Shown here piece by piece: positions 1 through 13,891 of a stretch of 42,877 nt of DNA. The number at the start of each line of letters is the position of its first letter. Positions within the stretch are counted from its first letter, which is position 1. The stretch lies in contig BLXT01003735.1 in assembly GCA_019648995.1 (NCBI GenBank), positions 1,470,498-1,513,374 on the forward strand. The letters are read 5' to 3'. A program made the translations under genes and the position numbers. The stretch comes from Plakobranchus ocellatus. Lineage: Eukaryota > Mollusca > Gastropoda > Plakobranchidae. The notes under the pieces are model-generated. The model was given only the letters and a program-made list of their open reading frames with translations, was not told the DNA's origin and did no database searches.

Positions 1-788
1 TACTTGTATTATATTGAGGTCTAAAGGCTTTCCTGCAATTTTTAAAAGTATGATGCGGTCTGACAGTGTCCAGTATCCTTTCATACCATACCTTCAGAGA
101 ATTTCTGACGGCATAAAATGTGAAAAAAAGCACAAATTCTTCCACCAAGCAATAAACTTCCAAGAGGCAAAGGTTAACGATTTCACAAAGTAGAGTTAGG
201 GATGCAGGAGTGGGATTGATGGTCTGTAGAGAGGTATAATCTGTAATTATTTCACTAATTCAGAAAATAAAGGGATAAGTATTCTAACAGTGAAGAACAG
301 ATGGTGTGAAAAGTAACACATTATGCTATAGCTATTGGTCAGAAGATTAAGGATTGGTCTGTGGTAAAAATTAGCCTGCTGGTTGCCATCCCCTTATTTA
401 TTTTTATATACATATAAATATATACACATATATACTATTTGAATGAAGTTAAAAGATAATTTAATGCTGTTTTAAGACTTTACTTTGAAGTAAAGATGTC
501 TTGCACCCTTTAATTCTCTATCAGGGTTATGTATCATTTAGTATACTTGCTGGATAGTACAGTTTATCCTACTGGACGAAATTCAAAGATTCAGTGAACA
601 AAGTGTCCATAATGTAAAGTACCACCAATTAAATTAAATAGTGATACAAGTGTAGGCACATTTGAAGTTTTTGAGGTATGGCAATCAATTTCAATGCTCA
701 TTATGTGTTTGGAAATCTCATGTTTAAGAGGGAGCCAAAAACAAAATCAGATGCTTCTTAACATAATCAATATCTTTTTTCTGTACAG
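1..788 (+). other. Intron upstream of the PSMC1 terminal exon
   Basis: AT-rich sequence with no exon that I can recognise. It ends in a pyrimidine-rich stretch and the acceptor CTGTACAG at 781-788, so it is most simply the last intron of PSMC1, the rest of which lies left of the window. Confidence 0.7.
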
Positions 789-923
789 GCCATTTGTACA
801 GAGGCAGGTCTTCTGGCCCTCAGAGAAAGGCGAATGAAGGTGATGAATGAGGACTTCAAGAAGGCTAAAGAAAATGTACTTTACCGGAAGCAGGAGGGCA
901 CACCAGAGGGGCTTTATTTGTAA
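789..923 (+). CDS. PSMC1: PSMC1 (Rpt2), terminal coding exon
   Basis: This is the last coding exon of 26S proteasome regulatory subunit 4, one of the six AAA+ ATPases of the 19S base that unfold substrates and open the 20S gate. The exon starts in phase 0 after the acceptor at 787-788 and encodes 44 residues plus TAA. It opens [18 protein letters not shown] and ends EGTPEGLYL. The end carries the HbYX motif (L-Y-L), which docks into the 20S alpha ring. As I remember the vertebrate protein, only about four of the 44 residues differ, a level of conservation typical of this subunit. The AAA+ core and the N-terminal coiled coil are encoded by exons outside the window. Nothing looks broken. The paralogous Rpt subunits have different C-termini, so the assignment is secure. 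Confidence 0.96.
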   Translation, partial: AICTEAGLLALRERRMKVMNEDFKKAKENVLYRKQEGTPEGLYL

Positions 924-1184
924 TTTTATTGGGAATTGAAGTGAGCATGGTAAAACATTGGGTTTGACTTGTCAAATATTATCTTTGCAGATGTTTCAAT
1001 TGTGTTTAGAGCATGCGACTAGACCTGGAAGAAGTTTAAGAGTATGTTCTTAAGAGTCTTACATTCGTAGTGATTGATTATATATTATGGAAGTTTTTTA
1101 TTTTTTTTAACTTTGAATGTCGTATTTTCATTTTTGCAATTGAAAGTTACATTTTTGAGAGTAAATTTTTCTCAAGATAATAAA
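924..1184 (+). terminator. PSMC1 3' UTR with poly(A) signal
   Basis: About 260 bases of AT-rich sequence follow the PSMC1 stop. A canonical AATAAA lies at 1179-1184, followed by a T-rich stretch (1195-1206), as expected for a cleavage and polyadenylation site. The next gene (gene A) runs toward this one on the other strand, so the two genes converge. Confidence 0.75.
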
Positions 1185-4100
1185 CTCACTTCATTGTTTT
1201 ATTTTAAAGTTTAAGGGCGTTTTCTTTTGCATGTTGTTGTCCATTGTTTTTAAGTTTTCAAAAAGGAGATTGAATCATATAATATGGTATTGGTAGGACC
1301 AGTTTTGTTCCTTTGCATATCAAAGTGAATGATTTAAAGTCTCAGAAAGCAATATCAGATAATTTGAAGCCAACACTTATTCTCAACTCACTTGTCCTGT
1401 TCAACTATTTCTGCTCTGTACAGTTCAGTGTCAGGTTTTGAACTGCCAAGGTGTATGAATTGTATTGCTCCTTACTTTTTAACAGCAAAATACTGGGTCT
1501 TAAGCATCAAGCAGTAGCAGAGGGGAGAGAGAGAAAGTGGAGGCAAAGAGCAAGGAAGGGGAAGAAATTGACCAGCTTAAGCCTGTTCTTGCTCAGTTGT
1601 TTAAGGGATGAGAAAATAGGGATTATTTGAGAATAAACTGTCCTATTTTAACCATGTCATGAAAAATAAAATGGCAATTGCTTGTTTCTAGTGAATTACA
1701 GGTATAGAAATTGTCCTCGGGAAAACAGGTTTCCGTGGAAAAAAAAAAATTCCGCACAGAAAATTTAAACGTTCGGTGGAAAAAATGTTTTTTTTCTTGT
1801 GTAAAATGGGTGTTAAACATTATTTACAACAGTAAATTCTGTTGTTAGCTGCCAGGAGAGGCCTCCAAAATGCTTCAAATTTGTGAAGAATTACCTTAGA
1901 GACAAGGTGGCCCCTGGACCAGGTTTCAGTGTTTTTCGCATTAGCAATTCTCATGTCTGGAATTACTGAAAGGTACACACAATGTGACAACAGGGGCTTG
2001 AGGCAAGGTTTGGAATTGAGAAAGATGGGTTCTGATCTGAATGAATGCTGCAATATTCAATAACAGTTTACACGTGGCCAAAATTCAATGATTTTTTAAA
2101 AACAATATGAGAAAAAATTATGGATACAGAGTTATTACAGATCTTTGCACTGGTAAAATACTTTGCTGTACATTATGATTATCTATTTAAAAATACCCCC
2201 TTCAAATTAAGTGAACCGAACTGTAATGCAGTCTTGAACTATCTTTTTTTATTTTCAAATCCATAAATTACAGAATTTAGCAAGAGAAGTATCAATTCTA
2301 CACAGAAAATCTTGTGATTATACATAGTCAGCATGATTCACTGACAATAAGTCTAGGTCTAGGCTTATTTACACAAGGAGGAAAAATGAGACTGTATTAT
2401 CTCCCCAAACTTAGTCTATCCTCAAACCCTCATGTAAAGTAGGCCTACAGGGCGAGGTAAAACCCATTTCAATCCTCAATCCCCCCACAACCTCTTTACC
2501 AACATATATATTCTTTGCACAAAAAAAGGGTGTGACTCCCTTTTTTAATTGCTATTTACGTCCGATTTCAAAGCGTGCGTTTAGGCTATGTTGTGTTTGG
2601 AGTATATTAAGACAAATTTGTATCCAATTAAGGTTAAGGCAATCATTAATTAACCCAAGCCTGGGTTTATTACCTGTATGTTTAACTGGATACTATTGTA
2701 TTGTATTCTTAGCTACTTTCAGTGAAAAGATGATCCTTCCTACTTCTTTTTTTACTGAATTTTTTTTTTTCGTAAGCCTATCCATATTACACACAGATAT
2801 GAAAGTAAAAGACAGCCTTTCTTTTTTTTATTGTGGCTGACCATTCTGTTGTAGAAATAATTCAATAAAATTTGTTGAGAAGAAAATCAAGTATTGATGG
2901 AGATACATATTGATAGGCTGATCTTTGTGTCTGATTAAGGCACTAGAATAAGAAACGCAATATTCTCTTTGTCAGTGCTTACGAAAAGGTTGATAGAAAT
3001 GCAAAAAAGACCTCCATGTCTCATTCTCTGCTTCATTGATTATAGTGGAAACCTCAAAATTTGAAGTCTGAGAGAATGGACCAAAACTTTGAATTATTAA
3101 AAAGGGCAAAATCTGGAGTTTTAAAGTCTTTAGAGCAAAGAGAAAATACAAAGCTGTAGCAAACTTTATGCTATTAGTATTACAGACTTTCACAGTAAGT
3201 AGCAATACAACAAGTGATAATTTTTCAATTTGCTTTGATTTGCCTACAAGTGCAAAAAGGAAGAAATTTTGAACAACACAAGCTGAAAAGACATTTTAGA
3301 GGGACTATCTCTACATCACCATTTTAAGGTGGAGAATAAAAAACTAGTGTGTAAGTGATGTAATTATGACTGTCATCAATACTCAAATTCATGTACTAAC
3401 ATGAAATAATACAGCGATCTTCTGAAAGAGCTGGTTCGACATCAGAGAATGGGCAGACATGACTGTCTTCTTGGTGCAGCCCGAAGATAGGGTAGCATGG
3501 AGATAGCCAGTAGTCTGCCTATATGAGTTTTTTGTGAGTGATGACTCAACAAAGATAAAAATTAATTAAAAAATTTGAATATGGTTGAAGATATAATGAA
3601 AAATAAATTTTTTTTCAATATTGTTTGACTATGTTGCTTTATGCCTCTGTTGGCTGATTGCTGATAAAAACCTTATTTTGTGTCAGGTGGTCAAATTTAT
3701 TAATTCCATCATTATTATAAATAAATATGTCCTAGAATTACATGCATATTTAATTTTTTTTTTTTATAATAAATTTAGAAAAAAGACATTTAAATCTCGT
3801 TAACCATCGTAAATCATTACAATAACTATGGCACTAAACTAATTGTTAACGACAGCCTAAATAACAGCTATTGCTGTAACAAGATATTTTGAAAAACCCT
3901 TTTTTCTCTTTATTTAAGCCATACAATTTATTTTTGAAATGAGTACCGAAACCGTTTATCTTGGCCACAACGTCATCAAAATCAAAAATATGCACACACA
4001 CACACAAAAAAAGAAGGAAAAACATGTAAATTTTCCTGCCTAATGATCTCAAACACCAAACTTAACTTGCCAAAATTTAGCCTAGATTTATGTGCATTCT

Positions 4101-4520
4101 CTTCTATTTCTGTAAGTTATGGATGCCAAATATACTTTGATCCTTTCTCTTATAGTTGTAAATGTTACAAGTCTAACAAGTTCTGGATAATTCCACTTGT
4201 ATTATTTTAGAGATAAAACTTAAAAAGATACCACAAAAATAACATTTTTATTAAAAAAAAACAACAACAACAACAATAAAACAACCCCACTCAATGTTAT
4301 TGCATTTGAAACAGTGTGATACCCACTTTATTGTCATAAAAAGCTTTCAGAATGTCCATATTCAGATTTAATAATAATAAAAAAAAAGGTTTGTGAAATG
4401 TCTCTTTTGTCTACTTGAGACAAGGTGGGCATGGCTTCTGAAACAAAAATGCATAATGTAACATTAAATGAGATGCCTCCCTTTGACATATAATCAAATT
4501 TTATTTTGCAAGGAAGCTCA
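1185..4520. other. Convergent intergenic region
   Basis: AT-rich DNA between the 3' ends of PSMC1 (+) and gene A (-). Apart from the dispersed repeat at 1733-1960, I see short homopolymers and an ACA-rich run near 4260, but no exon, RNA gene or intact transposon. The short reading frames here look like chance. Confidence 0.6.
1733..1960 (-). repeat. Dispersed repeat family, copy 1
   Basis: Read on the minus strand, this stretch matches 19444-19640 on the plus strand. The shared order is CATGAGAATT, then CACTGAAA, then a core of about 35 bases containing GGCCTCTCCTGGCAGCTAAC (core at 1835-1870), then a T-rich tail ending in CCAC. Copy 1 holds about 52 bases between CACTGAAA and the core that copy 2 lacks. 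I see no terminal inverted repeats or coding capacity, so the class is unknown. Confidence 0.75.
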
Positions 4521-4787
4521 TTTATTCAAAATTATGTATGATACAAAGTTTAATGACTTAGCTTTAATGAAAGTCAATACAATTACTATCAGTATCAAAG
4601 GAGATGCATTCTTATAGTCAGTAAGTAAGATGATCTTCATTTATAACTCCTGCCAAGTTGAATTTTCATGCAGATGCATCTGAAGGGATCAATGATTGTT
4701 CATCTTTTGGGGTGCATCCCTATTTGCATTGGCACTTGGATGGGTTTCATTTTCATTTTCATTGCTCAATGTGCAAAGGCAATGGTT
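4521..4787 (-). terminator. Gene A 3' UTR and poly(A) signal
   Basis: After the gene A stop codon (4788-4790, minus strand), the minus strand carries AATAAA (TTTATT on plus at 4521-4526), about 260 bases downstream. A short TTTCAT-type repeat lies near 4745-4765. Another AATAAA-like hexamer lies near 4500, so the exact cleavage site is open. Confidence 0.55.
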
Positions 4788-7700
4788 TCATCTGTGAGAA
4801 GATTTTTCATCAAGGTATTGCAGCAAGGTCTTCAAATCTTTTTGAAAGTCCTCAGTCATTTTAGTAAGAAAGTATCTCTCATCAACACTTCTATCAAAAG
4901 GGCCCCAGTCCATCAATCTAGCGACTGCAAAAAGCTGCATGACTAGAAAAAAAAATAAAATCAAGATATTATTTTAGACACTATAAATATTAAAATATTC
5001 ATATTACTATTACATGTATAAGGTTTACACTACACAAACAATTCCACGGGAAATATTCAGAAACTTCTGTTACAATCGTTCACTCTGTCTGATGTCATTA
5101 ACTTAATACTAATAATAGTTTGCAGTCACTGTTAAAAAAAAACAAAAAACGGGATTGACAACACATCAATGCACAACCTCACTTGCATAGGTGTTTTTCA
5201 TTCAAGTAAAAATATTCTTCAACAAGTTCAATTCATACCTTTTCCATATGTGTCTCCAGCTCTTTATTTCCACAATTTTGAAATAAATATTCATTATGTT
5301 GAATCAAAAGCCTTTGAATGATCAATGAAACATAAATTTACTGGTACATGAATCAAATTGAGTCAAAATAATTTGAATCCAAACAAATTCAATGCTTGTT
5401 TTTCAGGGTCGATCAATTTTACCAAATAATTCTCCCTATTAGTTACATTAAAAAGCATTGTTACATCAAAGTCTGAACACTGAAGAACACTTTTCATGGC
5501 TACAGAGAAGGCAGTATGCTCTGATGATTCTTGTGTGTACAGACATGCCTACTGTTCCGGAAATTCCTGATTTGTTCCAGAATTCTACCTGAAAATGACC
5601 TGCGTTCCAGAAATCCGCATTTTTATCTCAAAATCTGGAATTTTGCCGATTTGTGATTGGGCATACTTTCAGAAATAAACTTAGTCTAGATTTAGTGGCG
5701 CTTCTCTACATAAATAACGGGAGAATATTAAAGGACTTGCGGCGCTAACACCGCAACAAACTTTTCAAACTTATTAAATGCATGGCATTCGTTGCTACAC
5801 CTTTTTTCATAACAGCGAGCATGCATCTTGCAGACCGAAGAGGGGTCCGGGTGGTTTGGGGCAAACCTATCGGTGCAGAGCATAAATGAACATCATGGTT
5901 AGGCCCACCATCACTGACAGTTGCCACATTGGCGGTCGGTCTTCGCACTGTGACGTCACTCACTTGGACTAGGGTTTTTTTTCAACAGACATATCTTTGC
6001 GAGGAAAGCAAATGCGAACATTCTGATGGCAAATTTGAAATCAGCGACCTCGATTCAAGAGAATCATAGTGGCAGGATTTCAATTTTTATAGAAATAAAG
6101 AATTTTGGGATAATTTTTTGCGTTTTATATCTGTCAAACTGTACTAGTGTAAGTCAAAGGTTTGGTCAAACTTAATTATCAGATTTTGAGACTAACTGTA
6201 TGCGCAGTCTTATATCTAGAGAAGTTATAAACCCAGCATTGAACTTCGAGGCTTAGTGCAAGTGTCTGAACTCTGATTGATGCTAGGCTCTTGCCATTGC
6301 CAGTCCTATGATAATGCTATGAACTATCCATAGATTTAGAACTTGATATAATACAATCAGGCCTGCCTATCTTCATAAGTCTATGTCTCTTCAAAATGAC
6401 CGAAAAGAAATTGCTCTATACAGAAGCTCCAATCCGCAAAAGAGGACAGCATTGTATTTGAAAAGAATACATCGAGGCATTCCGAGTTTTAGGGATAGAA
6501 TAGGGAAATGTTTCATGGAATTTTCTATTTGAGAAAAGTTAATAAAATTGAATTCCAATGGTAACATTGAAATAAGTGACTCAAAGTTAAACAATGTTTG
6601 GTCCATAATTAATTAAAGAATGTCGTTACTCTAGGGTCGATTTGGTCACAATTGAAGTAAACACATTGGAATGTATGCACACAGGCTACATAATGTTAAG
6701 CAGTTGGCTTAGTGTTTGTGCCGATTTAGACAGGAACTTATATCCTCTACACTCTCCCCCATCCTAAAGGTACACCTCTATGATTAATTGGAACTTAGTT
6801 AACTTGAGTGTTAATTTTTTTGTTTAATCAGCGTCAATCCCCTTCATATTCAGGTTTGTTCCGCATTTTTATATAATGTTCCGCATTTTTGCCCTTGATG
6901 TTCCTCAAAAAAATTTTCAAGGGTAGGCATGTCTGTATGTATGTGTTACATTCACCTTTGTTACATGCAATAGTCATGTGGCTGTGGGAATTAGTCCAGG
7001 TACAAATGCTCCCTAAAATGCAAGGGAAGGACGGCAGTAAAGCTACTTGTGCGACTGATTTCTATGTTACGTCACAAGAGGTCTAATTTCAACTGCAATG
7101 TAGCCAGCCTGTCATCACCTAGCCTAGGGCTAAATAGCTGCTGCCTTTCAGCCTTCCAATAAGTTTTGTTTTAGTTATTATATTATATCATATTTAAGAA
7201 TACTTGGCCTTGCACTTACAGCAACAGATGCCCATTGATCCAATGAAAGTCCTCATCAAAACTGGCGTTCGTGGTTTGGGAACACTGGGGAAAAAAGCAT
7301 AAAGTGCTTCAGTGTATAGGCTATAAGTCCTGAAAAATAAAACAGATATATTTCTATCAAATTTGATGGCTGAACTTGTCAGTCAAAATTACTTAGTTTG
7401 ATCTTTAGTCGTAATACCTACCACCTTCCAAGATTGAAAGTTACTTCCAATAAATTAATCCTTCCCTCCCATCCCTCCTTTATTTCATTTTCATAAAAAG
7501 AAACCTACAAAAGTCTGGGAAAAAATACTAAAAGGGTGTTATCCATAGCATAACAGGTAATGGGGATTTGGAGATCTCATGAAAAGCTTATGAGAAGCTT
7601 GCTTATGGGATGGATCTACAGCTGTAATTAAAAAATGAAAAATTTAGATGCAGGAGACTATTATATGCAATATTGTGACTCTCTTTCCTTGATACCAACA

Positions 7701-10700
7701 TTGATAGTTCTTTGGTTTGTAGGCTTTTGTCCATCACTGTACCCTACTGAAACTTTCACTTATCTGTTGAAAATTGTATTTAGCTAAACCTACTAATGTA
7801 GAAAAAGAGATTTTATAAATTTAACTTTTTTGAGTAATTGGCCCATGTATCTTGCAATTTGGATTTTATGATGCTGCTGGTCTTTTACTTTGAGTGAATT
7901 TCCAATTCCCCAATCCTATATCAGATACTTCACTGGTGATGAGTACTAGTTTAGCAATAATGATTTATTTTTTCAAATGCACAATGTTCAGTCATTCAGC
8001 ATATTGATTTGTACCTTTTTAAATGCTTCTGTGTTCTCTATTTCTTGGCAGATTTCAATAATTATTATTAAAAATATTATTGTGTCTGAAGTTTTTGAGG
8101 CCAGGCGATTTTAAAGCTTGAGATGCTAAGAGTAAGAGGAACTGTTAGTATTAGAGGGCCGGCTGAAGTCATTGCCAGTTTGCCACCATTTTAAGGCAAC
8201 AATTTTTGATGACTGAAAAATTAATTAATACAGGGTCATTCACTGAACAACATCAACAGTTCAAGATTGGCTTATCTAAAATGTTCAAATGATATGAGCT
8301 TTTACTTTACCATCAATAATCCTATGGTTATTACCAAAACATATAACTGACTTGAAGCAAAAGCAGTTAAGAGAGGTGTAAAGTTATGTTGCTTCCTATC
8401 TATAATTTTTTCTCTACTGAAATTTAAACTTCAAAAGAGCATAAAACTGAAATTCAACTCCTAAGACATTTACAAGACTTTCCCACCAATTATTCCTCAC
8501 CATTTACTTTAACTGGTCCTTGAAAATCCGATAATTTTCAAATCTTTTTCTTTCAAAAAAATTTAAAGAACTTTTTCCTAAAAAAAAAGAGCATACATTT
8601 TTCGCTATATTAGGCCAAAACAGAATTGTGCCAAGAGTTTTAAAAAGAATATAGGATTATTTATCACTTCATCTTTTTACTGATATTGCCAAAGTGTCTT
8701 ATATTCATTATAAACAACCTACCTTTAAGCCTTTAAAATTGTTGATGTATTGCCATGGTTGAACTCTTACCTTTTCTTAAAGTTCCACCACTTGGCAAGA
8801 AAAGCTATCCCAAAAGCTGATGCATTTGCTGTTATTGCCAGTTTCAACCACATTTTGTCTCCAGGTTGTAATGGGATGACTTTAAGTACATGCTGTTCCC
8901 ATGGTGGGATGTATCTTGACTGAAACATTTCTTTCTCCCTCTGCCTTGCCAAGACGAGTTGCTCTTCAGTTAGTGTCTTTGACCATTCTTCATGCTCCCT
9001 TTGATCTTCAAGAAAGATCCCTCTCTGAGCACTCCTCATTTCATTGCTCATTGCCATCTCCTGTAGAAATTATGTATCACGTATTGTGATGAAAAAAAAA
9101 ATGTAACGCATGAATGGGCTGATAGGATATTATTTCAATGCTTTTTGTTAAAACATGAAGGCGTAAAAAAATTAGCACATATTTTTAAAAAATGTACATG
9201 AATGGGAACAGTTAGGATATTGTTTTCTTTATCTTCCTACATCACAGCTTGAGGCTGAGTAAAAAAAGATACATTCTTTACTCAAAAGAAATTATGAAAG
9301 TTACAAAGCTTAGTTCATTTTTATTCAGCAGATGAAGCTTTTAAAAACAGTAGCCTAAGGATGTTAATATATAAAAGTAAAATTATTTTAATAAATATTT
9401 TGTTCTTTCTCTAATTCTAAAGAAAGAGATTGAAGAAGATTTGTAACATCTACAGATTTAATATGGCTATTTGACTGTCCACCCAAAACAAAAAAAAACT
9501 TCATTTAATTAAAAAGACAAGATAGATTTTTAAATGATATTCTTCCTTTTTTTTTTGTGAGAAAAAAAAATCAGTGAAATCTGTCCACAAAAGAATTACC
9601 TTCCGTATTAGGGAAAAAAAAGTTTGAAAAAAAAACCACCTTGCTCCTCTCAAGAAATGAAAATTTAGGATCTGTAGAAAAAACTTGTCCACATTTCTTT
9701 TGAATGGCTTTTATATTTAAGCTAATGACAATTTATCTCACTGTAAAAGTTGCAAAGAGAGGATTGACTACACAGAGAGAGAAATATGGATCGAAGACAA
9801 AACTAAGTGAAAAATGAAGAGATTTCACTCTTGAATGATGAGAGAGGCAACTCATAGCAATACTCTCTCTGTAAACTTTCATTGGGTTAAAATACAGAAT
9901 GGACTAAAAATGTCATTTCTTTCAAGGGACAAGACAACTCTAAAACAAAATGAATATGATTTAAGTACATAATAAATCCTCAAAGAAATACTTTATATGA
10001 TTAAAAAATCTATCTGAGTCAAGGAAGAGTAAATTTAAAAATAAAACAACAACAAGAACAAAACAATTTTCATAATTGAAGTTGATTCAAAAGAAAATTA
10101 CATACCCTGAATATCTCAAATCTATGTATGCCTTCTCTCTTGCTCTGAAAAGTAAATTTCATGAAAGTTTTAGCTGTAAATTGAAAAAAAAATTCTAAAC
10201 AGCCTCTGCACTGTAAGGTTGATTCATGATGAAATAAGATGTGAATCATAAATTTTTTGGGAAAAAAGGCTGTTTAATTTAATTTATAATTATTCCCCCC
10301 TCGCCGCCCCCTTACAATTTTCTTAATCGTCTTCTTTTAAAAACTTCATCAAATTCTCATATCTTGGCACTGGGCCAACTCATCTCAATTGAGCCTTGAC
10401 TCTTATAAAACTCACAGAAAGCATTTTCAGTGTAGGTTACTTGCTTATGATGTTCAAAATGCATCTTGCCATTCATATATGATTAGGCCTCTAGATAGTA
10501 TCATCATAAGGCACAAGATGACTTAAGCAAAGGATGAAATCAGTTATCCCAAACATGATGTTAATCAAAAGATGAAATGGGTGATCCTACAAAATTTTCG
10601 CAAATGACTGTTTTTGCATCATCCCTTAGCTGATGATGGATGAGGATGATTTTGTCTGTAATGTAAAGTGCGATGAGGACAATTTAATTTGCGATAGACA

Positions 10701-13700
10701 TCCTTCTTATTTAAAGATGTGAAAAAATCTCCCATCCTGAAAACAAATAGTAATTTTATGTCAGCCCGCAAGTGATTTGGTTTAAAATACAACAATTCAC
10801 ATTATAAGTTGAGCGATGAAGAATAGTGGAAATGCAAAACTGTTCCTAAACTGAGTACTGAAATCGAGCAGACCTCATTGACTGGCCATGAGTTGGACAT
10901 GTCTTCATTACCTGAAAACATTGAAAGATATGCTTTAGTGACCAGCAGCCAGCTGGGTAAGCCATGTGTTTGCATAAAAAAATATCTTAGCTCTTTACAA
11001 CTCTGCTAAGAGCAATTAATTATTATCATCGGGAAGGGACGTTTATGAAAATAATGATTCAAAAGACAAATGTGGTTGAGGGTTGGAAAAGGGGGGAATA
11101 CTGTGAGATTATAAAATATATCAAATTAAACAGACCAGCAATAGCAGCTGAATACCTTTAACACCCAGTTCCTACAACTAAAACTGAGTACCTTCAATAT
11201 CGAGCTTCTGCAACTACAGCTAAGCCCCTTAAACACCTGGTCTTTGCAAGTACAGCTGAGTATCTCAACATTCAACTCTGCAACTAGAGCTGGATACCTC
11301 AACACTCAGTGCCTGCAACATCACTTGAGTAGCATCGGCCTGAACTTTTACAACAACTTTGAGTATCTTTAATGCTCAGCTTCTACAAAATATAGCTGAG
11401 TGCCTTCAACACACTCTTCTGTCATTATCCTCAGGCACGCCAACCCTCAACTTCAATGTTCAAAAACATCTGAGTAATTTCAACACTCTACTCCTCAAAT
11501 GCTGCTGCATATACTCAACCATAGGTTCAACAACTATATCTGCATACCTTCAACTCTCAGCCTTTAAAACAGCTTTTACAAAGCTGAGTACTTTGAACCT
11601 CAGCTTCTTCAACATCAGCTGAATGTCCACAATTTGTATTTGCTCCAACCCTGACCTGCCTCAAATAAGTTCAACATGTTAAAAAAAAAACAACCGAGTA
11701 CTGCCATCCATCAACTTCTGGATTGACCCTTGTGTTGTTGCAATTATCGGTGTCAGAACATGAACTTATGTCAGATATAGATGATGGCCTGAGAAAATGG
11801 GAATTAAAAGGAATATCTCACCAAAAGAAAATAAGAGTATAAAGAGGAGAAATAACTACACCTCAAAGAGGAGAATTTAAAAGTCAGCTAAATAATGTAC
11901 TCAGCAGTGTTCTTTTCCATTTAAAACCACTGATGGATCAGACATGAGTGAAGAAGATAATTAAATTTAGAACTTCACAAGGCCTGAAAACATACTGTCA
12001 TAGAAAGCAGTTTAGAAAAATATGAACCAAATCATGGTACAGTATCACTAAAACAGCGTTTGAGAAAACATTTACATGAAACAACTACTTGAAATCTTAT
12101 TGCAAAAAGATCTAAGTCTGCGAATTGCCCCTCTCCATTGCAGGTAAAAGTCTTCAAAACTGAACCTGGAACCAGAGTTTTAAGTTTTGATTGATCTTCA
12201 TTGCCTTAATACCTCTGCTTGCGCAGAATCATAGAAAAGCCATCTTATACTAGGAATGAGGACCTTCTGTAAACTGCTAGAGCCTGAAAACATACAATTT
12301 TTTTCAAGCTGAGAGATGAGATGTATGCATAGCCTTTGGTGCAAATAATACTTGTATTGATCAAGGAATCTGGAGATCCCATATTCTTATGAATGATACA
12401 AAAAAAGGAACAAAGAAAAGAAGACTAAAGACAAAAAAAAGATCTGCAGGGAACTTCAATGTGTGCTTTTTTATTTACAGTAGACCACACCTAAACCGAA
12501 AACGGCTGAACCAAAAAAACGGCTAAACAAAAAAGAAATTGAAGAGCTTTCCGTTATTCCTCTTATTCTTTCTTATTAAACATGCGGTAAACCGAAAGCA
12601 TTGGCTGCCTTACTATCTCTAAAGCGAAATAAAAACTACAGGGAAAGCCCAGTCACTGTTCGGCCGACACGTTAAAAAAATCTTTTTTTTTTTTTATACA
12701 CTCCTTGCCCAACCCTTTCTTTTGCACATTACTCCATGCAAACCCAATACTGTCAGTTACCGGTACCTCACACTACAGACAGCCAGGCCCGATGTCTGGC
12801 TAGGTCTAGGCCTACTGCACACACCTGCCCATCCCTTCTCTTTCACCACTCAGTTACGCAGCGGGATCGTGCCAGACACTCCCTACATATCTAGGTCCCG
12901 TCAGCGTAAAAGCTAAGCAAACACTATTGCATCACAGCCGGTAATAAAGCCATGTCTCTTGTGGAGAACTTCAGTACCGGAAAACTTAGGCGATGATTAA
13001 ATTGTACAAGCAGAGACTAGGACCAAAAAAAATTACTAAGGCGATGATGAAATTGTGAAAACTATTATAATAGGTGCAAGAACCTCTTGAAAAGGAAAGA
13101 GAAGCAGATAGAGAAATAGATAAAAAAGAGAGAAAGATTAATAGATTGGTGTGTTCATTCATGTTATGGTGTGACGATAGGTGGGATTTGTTTAACTTAA
13201 TATTTCGGAAGTTGGCTACTCTCTGTTATTAATCTTACTTATTTAATGCACTATGCTTGAACCAAAATATGTTTAATCCAAAAATGAAATCATACTCCCT
13301 AGAATTTCGGTTTAAACGTATTCCACTGTACATTTATTTTATAGTTTTTTAATTAGACCCTCAATTTCTTTTTTAAATGATTTTATAAGAGCAAAGAATT
13401 AATGCTTCAAGTACAATTTCAAAGCGAAAATTCCACTATGACTTCACTATGTACAGCATAGCAAAAAAAAAATCAAAAAGACGAAAAAAAATTGGTGTTT
13501 GCTATTTAACCCATGAGCTGCGTTATGACAATGTTTACCAAAATGAAAACTTGCCTTTGGCTAATATAATTGTCAATATTTTCCCCTCAAAAAAATGTAG
13601 AAATGAAGTGAAAAAACTTTGCCAGAGGCCATGATCACATGAAACTGACTCAATGTGGAGTGTGGCTGAGAAAAAGCTGAAGAAAACCGTCATTAACTCT

Positions 13701-13812
13701 GGACAGACCATCTAAATATCCCCACAGCACCAAGGCTTGTATTTTATTAGAGAGTGTGAGACAAGGGGGAGATGGAGATTGAAGAGCTCCAGAAAGAAAA
13801 ATATAATAGAGA

Positions 13813-13891
<79 letters not shown>

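Larger units (their letters stand above)
4943..7219 (-). other. Gene A intron 4
   Basis: Intron between coding exons 4 and 5, bounded by a GTAAGTG donor (7213-7219 on plus) and a T-rich CTAG acceptor (4943-4946). It contains the TIR element at 5540-6935. The rest is AT-rich without recognisable content. Confidence 0.7.
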
